From: Extensimonas perlucida | GTDB lineage: Bacteria; Pseudomonadota; Gammaproteobacteria; Burkholderiales; Burkholderiaceae_C | DNA: 62,426 bases | Direction: 5' to 3' | Assembly (NCBI RefSeq): GCF_007655255.1 | Contig: NZ_VMYE01000020.1 | Span: 1-62,426, forward strand | Shown: piece after piece, positions 55,620-62,426 of the stretch | How the letters are laid out: the number at the start of each line of letters is the position of its first letter | Position numbering within the stretch: the stretch's first letter is position 1 | Notes under the pieces: generated by a model | Seen by the model: the letters and a program-made list of their open reading frames with translations, nothing else | Database searches by the model: none | Told to the model about the DNA's origin: nothing | Position numbers and translations under genes: made by a program

Positions 55620-56225
55620 ATGAGCATTCGCAGCGACAACGCCAAGATGGTGGGCAAGCTGGCCGTAGTGGCGGCCGGCATGTTCGCCTTCGGTTATGCC
55701 TTGATCCCGCTGTACAAACACATCTGCGAGGTCACGGGCATCAACATTCTGTCGCTGGCAGAGTTGGACGTGCCCGGTGGTACAACCAAAGGCAGCAAGC
55801 TGCCGGCAAATACGCAGGTGGACACGAGCCGCACGATCACCGTGGAGTTCGACGCAAATGTCCGCGGTCCTTGGGCGTTCAAACCTGCGGTGCACTCGAT
55901 GCAGGTGCATCCGGGCGAGCTGGCCACAGTGATGTACGAGTTCCAGAACACGCAAAATCGGCGCATGTCGGCACAGGCCATTCCCAGCTATGCGCCGCGT
56001 CAGGCGGCCGCGCATTTCAACAAACTCGAGTGTTTTTGCTTCAACCAGTACACGCTCGAGCCAGGGGAGAAAAAGCAGTGGCCGGTTGCCTTCGTGATTG
56101 ATCCGCGACTGTCCAAGGACGTCACGACCATCACGCTGTCCTACACCTTCTTCGAGGTTGGCGGCAAGACCCCACAGGCGCCGCAGCAAGCGGCAGCCCC
56201 AGGGGCGACGGGGGCGGGCGCATGA
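55620..56225 (+). CDS. ctaG: Cytochrome c oxidase assembly protein CtaG/Cox11
   Basis: The 201-residue protein delivers copper to the CuB site of subunit I. One N-terminal membrane anchor (LAVVAAGMFAFGYALIPLYK) is followed by KHICEVTGIN and the copper-binding motif ECFCFNQYTLEPGE. Its end overlaps the DUF2970 gene by ATGA. A Pro/Gln/Ala-rich tail of about 20 residues follows the domain. Confidence 0.94.
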   Translation: MSIRSDNAKMVGKLAVVAAGMFAFGYALIPLYKHICEVTGINILSLAELDVPGGTTKGSKLPANTQVDTSRTITVEFDANVRGPWAFKPAVHSMQVHPGELATVMYEFQNTQNRRMSAQAIPSYAPRQAAAHFNKLECFCFNQYTLEPGEKKQWPVAFVIDPRLSKDVTTITLSYTFFEVGGKTPQAPQQAAAPGATGAGA

Positions 56226-56440
56226 GCGGGCAAGATTCTGCGCAGTCACCGCTGCAGCGCAAGGGCTCGTTGGGCCGCACGGTGCGCGCGGTGGCTTGGT
56301 CGCTGGTCGGCTTGCGCAAGGGCAGCGAATACCAGCAAGACATCGAAAAACTCAATCCGCTGCATATTATCGCGGTGGGCTTGTTCGCGGTGTTCTTGTT
56401 GGTTGTGGGCCTGATCGTATTGGTCAAATGGGTCGTGTGA
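56222..56440 (+). CDS. DUF2970 small membrane protein
   Basis: The 72-residue protein has a basic amphipathic start with VRAVAWSLVGLRKGSEYQQD and one C-terminal helix (AVGLFAVFLLVVGLIVLVKW). This is the DUF2970 pattern, usual between ctaG and coxC in this group. The ATGA overlap with ctaG shows coupling. A role in oxidase assembly is likely only from context. Confidence 0.85.
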   Translation: MSGQDSAQSPLQRKGSLGRTVRAVAWSLVGLRKGSEYQQDIEKLNPLHIIAVGLFAVFLLVVGLIVLVKWVV

Positions 56441-56494
56441 TGACGCCGTAGATTCGAAAACCGGAAAACAAAAGATTGAAATTGAGGAGCTGAA

Positions 56495-57376
56495 ATGAGT
56501 GCAACAACCCACGGCACTACGCCGTATTACTACGTGCCTTCCGAATCGCGCCACCCGGTGATGGCAGCGATTGGGCTGTTTTTTGTGATCCTGGGCGCAG
56601 GCCAGTGGATCAATGGTCATGACTGGGGAAAGTATTCGCTCGCCCTGGGCCTGGTGTGGTGGCTGTCGGTGTTGTTCCAATGGTTCCGCGATGCCGCACG
56701 CGAGAGCGAAGGGGGGCTGTATGGCCGCAAGATCGATCTCTCATACCGCTGGTCCATGAGCTGGTTCATCTTTTCCGAGGTGATGTTCTTCGGCGCCTTC
56801 TTCACGGCCTTGTGGTGGGCGCGTTCACATTCGATTCCTGCCCTGGGTAGCCTGGACAACCAGATGCTCTGGCCCGATTTCAAGGCCGTGTGGCCTAGCA
56901 TGGCGGCGGGCGCAACAGGCTCCCCCGCAGGTATCGTCGAGCCCTTCCAGACCGTGGGGCCGTTCTGGCTGCCCACCATCAACACGGCTTTGCTGCTGAG
57001 TTCGGGCGTCACACTGACAATTGCCCACCATGCGCTGCGCGCCGACCAGCGCGGCAAAACGATAGGCTTCATGTGGCTCACGGTGCTGCTGGGTTTCGTG
57101 TTCCTGTGCGTGCAAGGCTACGAGTATTACCACCTCTATACCGAACTGAACCTCAAGCTCAGTTCCGGCATCTACGGCTCCACCTTTTTCATGCTCACGG
57201 GCTTCCACGGCTTGCACGTGTTCATTGGCATGCTGATGCTGTTTTTCATCACTCTGCGCCTGCAAAAAGGCCATTTCACGGCGGAGCGGCATTTCGGCTT
57301 CGAGGGTGCCGCGTGGTACTGGCACTTCGTTGACGTGGTCTGGCTGGCTTTGTATGTGTTGGTGTATTGGATGTAA
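56495..57376 (+). CDS. coxC: Cytochrome c oxidase subunit III
   Basis: The 293-residue subunit has seven membrane helices. HPVMAAIGLFFVILGAGQW begins it, WFIFSEVMFFGAFFTALWW holds the conserved glutamate, and TGFHGLHVFIGMLML and WYWHFVDVVWLALYV end it. Subunit III stabilises subunit I. It is followed after 13 bp by a two-way terminator. Confidence 0.96.
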   Translation: MSATTHGTTPYYYVPSESRHPVMAAIGLFFVILGAGQWINGHDWGKYSLALGLVWWLSVLFQWFRDAARESEGGLYGRKIDLSYRWSMSWFIFSEVMFFGAFFTALWWARSHSIPALGSLDNQMLWPDFKAVWPSMAAGATGSPAGIVEPFQTVGPFWLPTINTALLLSSGVTLTIAHHALRADQRGKTIGFMWLTVLLGFVFLCVQGYEYYHLYTELNLKLSSGIYGSTFFMLTGFHGLHVFIGMLMLFFITLRLQKGHFTAERHFGFEGAAWYWHFVDVVWLALYVLVYWM

Positions 57377-57389
57377 TGCGCGATGTAGC

Positions 57390-57415
57390 AAAAAAGCGCC
57401 GCCAGGCGCTTTTTT
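57390..57415. terminator. Bidirectional terminator between coxC and the DUF2909 gene
   Basis: A perfect 11-bp stem (A-run plus GCGCC with GGCGC plus T-run) around a 4-nt loop can end transcription in both directions, with a T-run on each strand. It lies between the converging coxC and DUF2909 genes. Confidence 0.9.
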
Positions 57416-57452
57416 GCTTTCTTGAGCAGCCTCTGACCGAGGGGCTTGACAA

Positions 57453-57674
57453 TTAGGGGGAGACTTGCAAGCCCGTAGGCTGGATGTAGCCGAGCTTCCA
57501 GGCGAGCAAAATGCCCAGGAAAAGCGCAATCGAGAGCCCCACGCGCACGGCGAGCGCCCGCGCCATATAGTGGCCCTTGGACTTGTCGGCGCGGTCGCCG
57601 CGCATCATGAAGAAAAGCGCAGCGCCCAGGCTGGCGAGAATGGCGAGAAATGCCACGAGAACGACGTATTTCAT
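57453..57674 (-). CDS. DUF2909 twin-transmembrane protein
   Basis: The 73-residue protein has two hydrophobic helices (YVVLVAFLAILASLGAALFF, VGLSIALFLGILLAWKLGYI) with a short basic loop between. This fits the DUF2909 family found in oxidase clusters of this group. Its ATG on the minus strand (57674-57672) overlaps the SURF1 ATG on the plus strand by two bases. Confidence 0.82.
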   Translation of the reverse strand: MKYVVLVAFLAILASLGAALFFMMRGDRADKSKGHYMARALAVRVGLSIALFLGILLAWKLGYIQPTGLQVSP

Positions 57675-58461
57675 GCGAGAGATTGTGACACCTTCGCACA
57701 GGCAGCGCCTTGGCGGGCGCTTCTGGCTGATCACGCTGGCCGCGTTGTTCGGCATCGCACTTACGTTGGCGCTAGCGCGTTGGCAGTTGGGGCGCGCCGC
57801 GCAAAAAGAGGCGTTGCAAGCCGCCATGGCAGAGCAGGCGGCGCTGCCCGCGCTCGACGGCAACCAGCTTTTTTCGCATTTGCCGCAGGACACGGAACGC
57901 GCCCGCGCGGAGGTCGAGCCGCTGCTGCACCGCAGCGTGGTGCTCACGGGTCGTTGGTTGCCCGCGCACATGGTCTATCTGGACAACCGCCAGATGCAGG
58001 GTCGCCCCGGCTTTTTCGTCTGCACGCCGCTGCAGCTCGAGCCGGGCGGCGCCGTGGTGCTGGTGCAGCGCGGCTGGGTGCCGCGCAATTTCGAGGCGCG
58101 CACGCAACTGCCGCCGGTGCAGACGCCGCCGGGTTTGGTTCAAGTCCAAGGGCGCCTCGCGCTGCCGCCTTCGCGTTTGTTTGACTTCGGTCGCAGCGCG
58201 GCGGCGCCAGGGTTTTCGCCCATCCGGCAAAATCTCGACCTTGCCGCTTTTCGCGCCGAAACGGGTTTGCCGCTGGCCGATTGGACGGTGCTGCAGACCG
58301 GGCCTGCGAGCGAGGGCCTGCTGCGCGACTGGCCGCCCATCGCGCTCGGCATCGAAAAACACTACGGTTACGCGTTTCAATGGTTCGGGCTCAGCAGCCT
58401 GATTGCTTTGCTTTATGTCTGGTTCCAAATCGTCCGACGTTTTCTCCGCCCGCGTACCTAG
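57673..58461 (+). CDS. SURF1 family oxidase assembly protein
   Basis: The 262-residue protein helps insert heme a into subunit I. SURF1 features are the N-terminal helix (FWLITLAALFGIALTLAL) with RWQLGRAAQKE, the block VYLDNRQMQGRPGFFVCTPL, VLVQRGWVPRNF, and a C-terminal helix (LSSLIALLYVWFQIV). Start choice: ATG at 57673 gives MREIVTPSHRQR; GTG at 57685 is possible. Its end overlaps the next gene by 47 bp. Confidence 0.88.
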   Translation: MREIVTPSHRQRLGGRFWLITLAALFGIALTLALARWQLGRAAQKEALQAAMAEQAALPALDGNQLFSHLPQDTERARAEVEPLLHRSVVLTGRWLPAHMVYLDNRQMQGRPGFFVCTPLQLEPGGAVVLVQRGWVPRNFEARTQLPPVQTPPGLVQVQGRLALPPSRLFDFGRSAAAPGFSPIRQNLDLAAFRAETGLPLADWTVLQTGPASEGLLRDWPPIALGIEKHYGYAFQWFGLSSLIALLYVWFQIVRRFLRPRT

Positions 58462-59161
58462 CCCGCCGCCTGAGCCGCTGGGCGACCATGTCCTCGGGCT
58501 CACGGTGCACAGCTTGCCGCCAGCGGGCGACGCCGTGGCGTATGCCGAGCGCACGCGCTACGGGCGCTGGAAGCTGCTGCTTCTGCTGCTGGTCTGCGCG
58601 GCGCCGGTGGTCGCCTCGTACTTCACCTATTACGTGATACGGCCCGAAGCGCGGCGCAACTACGGTGAGCTGATCCAGCCGCAGCGCCCGCTGCCTCCAC
58701 TGCCCACGACTACGCTCGACGGTCGGCCTGCGGGGCCACTCAACGCGCTCAAAGGCCAGTGGCTGCTCGTGAGCGTCTCGGGTGGGGCCTGCAGCGCCGC
58801 TTGCGAGCAGCACCTGTACCTGCAGCGCCAGCTGCGCGAGAGCATGGGCGCGGGAAAAGACCGCATCGACTGGGTCTGGCTGATCGATGACCATGCGCCC
58901 GTGCCCGCGGCGCTGCTGCCGGCCTTGCGTCAGGCGACGGTGCTGCGCGTCGATGCAAAGGCGCTGGCCGCGTGGCTGCAGCCCGCGCCGGGGCAGCAGC
59001 TTGCCGACCATTTGTACCTCGTCGACCCCATGGGAAACTGGATGATGCGTTTTCCGGCGGGGCTGGATCGCGCGGGTGCGGCCAAGGCCAAGCGCGATCT
59101 CGAACGCCTGCTGCGCGCCTCCGCCTCGTGGGACGAGCCGGGCCGTGCGGAGCAGCACTGA
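58415..59161 (+). CDS. Membrane-anchored Sco-like thioredoxin-fold protein
   Basis: The 248-residue protein has about 55 soluble residues, one helix (WKLLLLLLVCAAPVVASYF) and a periplasmic domain. The domain has LKGQWLLVSVSGGACSAACE with a C-x3-C pair in the position of the Sco copper motif, then WVWLIDDHAPV and DHLYLVDPMG. This resembles Sco proteins but is diverged, and the histidine before LVDP is three residues closer than in true Sco. It is probably an oxidase copper or thiol assembly factor; function unproven. Its start overlaps SURF1 and its stop overlaps the ctaA ATG by one base. Confidence 0.7.
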   Translation: MSGSKSSDVFSARVPSPPPEPLGDHVLGLTVHSLPPAGDAVAYAERTRYGRWKLLLLLLVCAAPVVASYFTYYVIRPEARRNYGELIQPQRPLPPLPTTTLDGRPAGPLNALKGQWLLVSVSGGACSAACEQHLYLQRQLRESMGAGKDRIDWVWLIDDHAPVPAALLPALRQATVLRVDAKALAAWLQPAPGQQLADHLYLVDPMGNWMMRFPAGLDRAGAAKAKRDLERLLRASASWDEPGRAEQH

Positions 59162-60402
59162 TGCCAGTGAGCACGCTTGTCGCCCCTGCTGCCACGCCGC
59201 TTGTTTCGCTGGCGCCCGTGGCGTGGATGATGCTGCTCGGCGCTGTGCTCGCGCTCGGGCCGCTGGCATGGGTGGCCTGGCGCAGCCGAGGCCGCGCGCC
59301 GGTGCGCCGTATCCAGGCGCTCACGTTGCTGACGCTGTTTTTGACCTTTGACCTCGTGCTCTTCGGCGCTTTCACACGTCTCACGGATTCGGGGCTGGGT
59401 TGCCCCGATTGGCCGGGTTGCTACGGCCAGGCGAGCCCTGTAGCCGCGCGTGCGCAGATCGCCGCAGCGCAGCAGGCCCTGCCCAGCGGGCCGGTGACGC
59501 ACGGCAAGGCATGGATCGAGATGATCCACCGCTACCTTGCGACGGCTGTGGGCATGCTCATCATCGTGCTCACGGTGGCGAGCTGGGTGCTCTGGCGGCG
59601 CGCTCGTGCTGTGTACGCGCAGCATGCGACCCTGCCCATCCATCCATGGTGGCCCACGGCCACGCTGCTATGGGTTTGCCTGCAAGGGGCATTTGGCGCG
59701 CTCACGGTGACGATGAAGTTGTTCCCAGCCATCGTCACCTTGCATCTGGCAGGTGGCCTGGTGCTGCTGGTGTTGTTGTGCGTGCAGGCCCTGCGCCATA
59801 CGCTGGCGGCACAAGGTGTGGCGCCAGCGCCGATCGCCGCAGGCTTGCGGCGCGGGCTGTGGGTGGTGGCAGCTTTGCTCGCGCTGCAAGTGCTGCTGGG
59901 CGGCTGGGTCAGCACGAATTACGCCGTGCTCGCGTGCACCGACTTTCCTACCTGCCAAGGTAGCTGGTGGCCGCGCATGGATTTCGCGCAGGGTTTTGCG
60001 CTCTGGCGCCCGCTGGGTTTGCAGTCCGACGGCAGCCCGATCCCGTTCGCGGCCTTGACGGCCATCCATTACACGCACCGGCTCATGGCCTACGTTGTGC
60101 TGCTGGCGCTTGCGCTGCTCGCCTGGCGCCTGCGGGCAGCGCCGGCGCTGCGCCCGCAGGCGCGCTGGCTCGCGGGCCTGGCGCTGTTGCAGCTGCTCAC
60201 GGGTCTGAGCAACGTGGTGCTCGGCTGGCCTTTGCTTGCCGCAGTGCTGCACACCGGCGGCGCTGCGGCGCTCGCGCTGGTGTTGACCTGGGCGCTGGAG
60301 GCGAGCCATAGTGCTTTCGCCGTACCAGCCGCGTCGCCTCTTCACGAACCTCTGCGCGAGCGCGGTACCACCCACGCCGGCGCAAAGGCCGTCCACCTGT
60401 AA
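59161..60402 (+). CDS. ctaA: Heme A synthase
   Basis: The 413-residue membrane enzyme oxidises the heme O methyl group to make heme A. Eight hydrophobic segments are present. FGAFTRLTDSGLGCPDWPGC, IEMIHRYLATAVG, VTLHLAGGLVLL and IHYTHRLMAYVV hold the conserved histidines. A polar tail of about 35 residues ends it. It starts directly at the stop of the Sco-like gene. Confidence 0.94.
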   Translation: MPVSTLVAPAATPLVSLAPVAWMMLLGAVLALGPLAWVAWRSRGRAPVRRIQALTLLTLFLTFDLVLFGAFTRLTDSGLGCPDWPGCYGQASPVAARAQIAAAQQALPSGPVTHGKAWIEMIHRYLATAVGMLIIVLTVASWVLWRRARAVYAQHATLPIHPWWPTATLLWVCLQGAFGALTVTMKLFPAIVTLHLAGGLVLLVLLCVQALRHTLAAQGVAPAPIAAGLRRGLWVVAALLALQVLLGGWVSTNYAVLACTDFPTCQGSWWPRMDFAQGFALWRPLGLQSDGSPIPFAALTAIHYTHRLMAYVVLLALALLAWRLRAAPALRPQARWLAGLALLQLLTGLSNVVLGWPLLAAVLHTGGAAALALVLTWALEASHSAFAVPAASPLHEPLRERGTTHAGAKAVHL

Positions 60403-60411
60403 AACCGCCGC

Positions 60412-61320
60412 ATGAGTGCCGCTCCCGCTTCCGTTCCCTCGGCGTCCCTGCCTTCGCGCTGGGCGCAGTTTTATGCGCTGACCAAGCCGCGCGTGGTGCA
60501 GCTGATCGTGTTTTGTGCGCTCATCGGTATGGTGCTCGCCGTGCCGGGCTGGCCGGCGCCCGATCAGCTCGGGCGCATGGCGGTGGCGTGCCTGGGCATC
60601 TGGCTGGTTGCAGGCGCGGCCGCGGCCTTCAATTGCATCGTCGAGCAAAGCATAGACGCCAAGATGAAGCGTACCGCTTGGCGCCCCACGGCCAAGGGGG
60701 AGCTCTCGAACGCGCAAACTCTGCTGTTTTCCGCGGGCCTGTGCGCTGCGGGCTCGGCGCTACTGTATTTCTTCGTGAACCCGCTCACGATGTGGCTGAC
60801 GTTCGCCACCTTCGTCGGCTATGCCGTGGTCTATACCGTGATCCTCAAGCCGCTCACGCCGCAGAACATCGTGATTGGCGGTGCCTCGGGCGCGATGCCG
60901 CCAGTGCTCGGCTGGTCGGCCATGACGGGTGAGGTCGGGGCTGAGGCGCTGATGCTGTTCCTCATCATCTTTCTGTGGACGCCGCCCCATTTCTGGGCGC
61001 TCGCGCTGTACCGCGTCGAGGACTACCGCAAGTCCGGCCTGCCCATGCTGCCCGTGACGCACGGCAACGAGTTCACGCGGCTGCAAGTGCTGCTCTACAC
61101 CCTGATTTTGTTTGCGGGCTGCCTGATGCCCTTCATCTACGGCATGAGTTCGTGGATTTACCTGGCCGCGGCCGTGCTGCTCTGCGGAGGCTTTTGCTGG
61201 CATGCTTTCGAGCTCTGGCGCCACTACTCGGACGAGCGCGCGCGCAAGACCTTTCGTTTTTCGCTGATCCACCTGAGCCTGCTTTTCGCTGCGCTGCTCG
61301 TGGACCATTACGTGTTGTGA
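60412..61320 (+). CDS. ctaB: Protoheme IX farnesyltransferase (heme O synthase)
   Basis: The 302-residue UbiA-family enzyme adds a farnesyl group to heme B, making heme O for CtaA. The prenyl-binding motifs are [19 protein letters not shown] and the second Asp-rich region around [33 protein letters not shown] starts the first helix. It lies 9 bp after ctaA. Confidence 0.95.
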   Translation: MSAAPASVPSASLPSRWAQFYALTKPRVVQLIVFCALIGMVLAVPGWPAPDQLGRMAVACLGIWLVAGAAAAFNCIVEQSIDAKMKRTAWRPTAKGELSNAQTLLFSAGLCAAGSALLYFFVNPLTMWLTFATFVGYAVVYTVILKPLTPQNIVIGGASGAMPPVLGWSAMTGEVGAEALMLFLIIFLWTPPHFWALALYRVEDYRKSGLPMLPVTHGNEFTRLQVLLYTLILFAGCLMPFIYGMSSWIYLAAAVLLCGGFCWHAFELWRHYSDERARKTFRFSLIHLSLLFAALLVDHYVL

Positions 61321-61325
61321 AGACC

Positions 61326-61949
61326 ATGAACACCTCCTTGCGACGCCGAGATGCACTGAAAACCATAGCTGCTTGCGCTGTATTGCCGGGCGCTGGAGCC
61401 TTATTTACAGCATGCTCCGAAAAAAAGCCCAGCTTTCATGGCGTGGACATCACGGGCGCCGAGTACGCACGCGATTTGGAGCTGACCGACCACAATGGCC
61501 AGCAGCGCAGCTTGAAGGACTTTCGCGGCAAGGTGGTCGTGGTGTTCTTCGGCTACACGCAATGCCCCGACGTGTGCCCGACCTCGCTGCAGGAGCTGGC
61601 CGAGGCCAAGCGTCTGCTGGGTCCGGACGGAGAGCGCCTGCAAGGAATTTTCGTCACCATAGACCCAGAGCGCGATACTCCCGGACTTCTCAAGGCGTAC
61701 ATGGCGAACTTCGATCCGAACTTCATCGCGCTGCGCGGCACGCCCGAACAGACCGCTGCCGTCGCCAAGGAATTCAAGGTCTATTACAAAAAAATCGAGG
61801 GCAAAACGCCCACGAGCTACACCATGGACCATTCGGCCGGCAGCTACATTTTCGATCCCGAGGGGCGCGTGCGCGTGTTCCACCGCTACGGCAGCGGCGC
61901 GCAGGCGCTGGCTGACGACCTGCGCACGCTGCTGCGCGAATCACCCTGA
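61326..61949 (+). CDS. SCO1/SenC family copper-delivery lipoprotein
   Basis: The 207-residue protein supplies copper to the CuA site. The motif CPDVC is at residues 80-84 and the third ligand is His169 in YTMDHSAGSYIFD. FFGYTQCPDVCPTSLQE and TIDPERDTPGLL are typical. The N-terminus has a basic, Arg-rich start and ends with a lipobox, LFTAC, so it is probably a lipoprotein. The signal sequence coincides with a short interspersed repeat at 61358-61412. It lies 5 bp after ctaB. Confidence 0.93.
   Translation: MNTSLRRRDALKTIAACAVLPGAGALFTACSEKKPSFHGVDITGAEYARDLELTDHNGQQRSLKDFRGKVVVVFFGYTQCPDVCPTSLQELAEAKRLLGPDGERLQGIFVTIDPERDTPGLLKAYMANFDPNFIALRGTPEQTAAVAKEFKVYYKKIEGKTPTSYTMDHSAGSYIFDPEGRVRVFHRYGSGAQALADDLRTLLRESP
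61358..61412 (+). repeat. Short interspersed repeat encoding the Sco signal sequence
   Basis: ATAGCTGCTTGCGCT, then GGGCGCTGGAGCC, matches the order and spacing of the unit at 21336-21558. It is read in the sco frame and encodes most of the hydrophobic part and the residues up to the lipobox. The middle differs from the other copies. Confidence 0.5.
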
Positions 61950-62426
61950 GCAGGCCTTTAGACCCTTCTCCACGAGGGGCCTAGAGGTATGAGGTTACCG
62001 AGAGAGAATGGCTTGTTGGTGGCGTTCTCAGAGGCGTTTGATGCCCCCCAACAAGACCGAGAGGCAACTTGCTTAAAAAATCTCTCGCCCGCCCCATCAT
62101 CCCCCGATTTCCGTTATACAATAGCGGGCTCAGCTGCTGAGCGCCCCAAGTCCGAAGAGACGAGGGAGTTTGGCAGCAAGAGCGCCAGCGAAGCTGGGGT
62201 ATTGGTGAAAGCCTGCTGGGAGCTACGAAGCGCCAGATATGCGGGTTGAAAGAAAGCCGAAAGCCCCATAGTTTGCTCGGAGATAAAAAAAATTGCTAAA
62301 ATACGCGGCTCAGCTGATTGCAGCTGAGGTGCAAAGCGGCAAAAGTTTAGAAAAGCTTTTGTAGCGCGGATCCTTAAAAACACACAGCCGATAAGCGTGG
62401 GCGTTTGAGCTAAGTGCGCAAAGTCC
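61950..62426 (+). promoter_or_regulatory. Promoter and leader region of a probable rRNA operon
   Basis: The last 477 bp carry no convincing gene. The final segment ACAGCCGATAAGCGTGGGCG, followed by TTTGA, is like the leader upstream of 16S rRNA in Comamonadaceae as I remember it. A likely promoter has TTGCTC at 62273-62278 and TAAAAT at 62297-62302 (18-bp spacer), followed by a GC-rich discriminator and a perfect 8-bp hairpin at 62309-62328. A second, similar start region lies about 180 bp upstream (TATACAAT at 62115-62122, then the same GGCTCAGCTG), so two tandem promoters are likely. The 16S gene itself lies outside the window. Confidence 0.65.

Noticed and set aside
61989-62249. 86-codon open frame in the region after sco
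   Set aside because: It has no ribosome site, no family features, and crosses the probable rRNA promoter region.

Overview
This window is a high-GC segment of a betaproteobacterial chromosome. Gene order and protein style point to the order Burkholderiales, most likely the family Comamonadaceae. The pointers are an atpI-B-E-F-H-A-G-D-C operon, a coxBAC/ctaG/SURF1/ctaA/ctaB/sco cluster that includes DUF2244, DUF2970 and DUF2909 proteins, a paired cyanophycin synthetase locus, a PcaF-type thiolase, and family-typical short interspersed repeats. The genus cannot be fixed from the sequence alone.

Layout. Positions 1-1130 are decayed accessory DNA: the tail of an IS481-type transposase, two broken unknown genes, an IS5-like remnant and a repeat block. 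From 1133 the DNA is ordinary chromosome. The first block holds a SPOR protein, birA and a SET-domain methyltransferase on the minus strand, then topB with a SWIB tail, an Lrp/AsnC regulator with clear operator-like sites, glmS and a Fic protein. Positions 10838-19928 form a glycogen operon (glgX, malQ, glgC, glgA, glgP) without glgB. A minus-strand run from 24528 to 19962 carries ybeD, lipB, lipA, a DMT exporter, a deoxyinosine glycosylase and a spermidine-synthase-like protein. The complete F1Fo ATP synthase operon occupies 24727-31986 and ends at a strong terminator. Positions 32065-42674 are mixed housekeeping genes: DUF3717/DUF1289, DUF2934, a holin-like membrane protein, an M48 protease, moaC, manC, pcaF, an orphan parA, trmL, comF and an acyl-CoA synthetase. 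Positions 42678-51043 are a cyanophycin locus: cphA-prime, cphA and creA on one strand, and an unusual ABC exporter and a DUF1854 protein on the other. Positions 52099-61949 hold the cytochrome c oxidase structural and assembly genes. The window ends inside what looks like the promoter and leader region of a ribosomal RNA operon.

How the genes work together. Two storage systems sit close together, glycogen (carbon) and cyanophycin (nitrogen and carbon). The two large energy operons, ATP synthase and terminal oxidase, are each almost complete. The lipB-lipA pair, birA and a BioC-like protein supply lipoate and biotin functions.

The most unusual signal is a family of palindromic elements present three times. 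Two copies are 163 bp; one is 100 bp. Each is open in one reading frame, and each length plus a 2-bp target duplication is a multiple of three. One copy lies in frame inside birA and adds about 33 residues to the protein. A second copy is nested in another repeat, and a third supplies the stop codon of manC. Shorter interspersed repeats appear to encode most of two signal peptides and part of the TopB linker.
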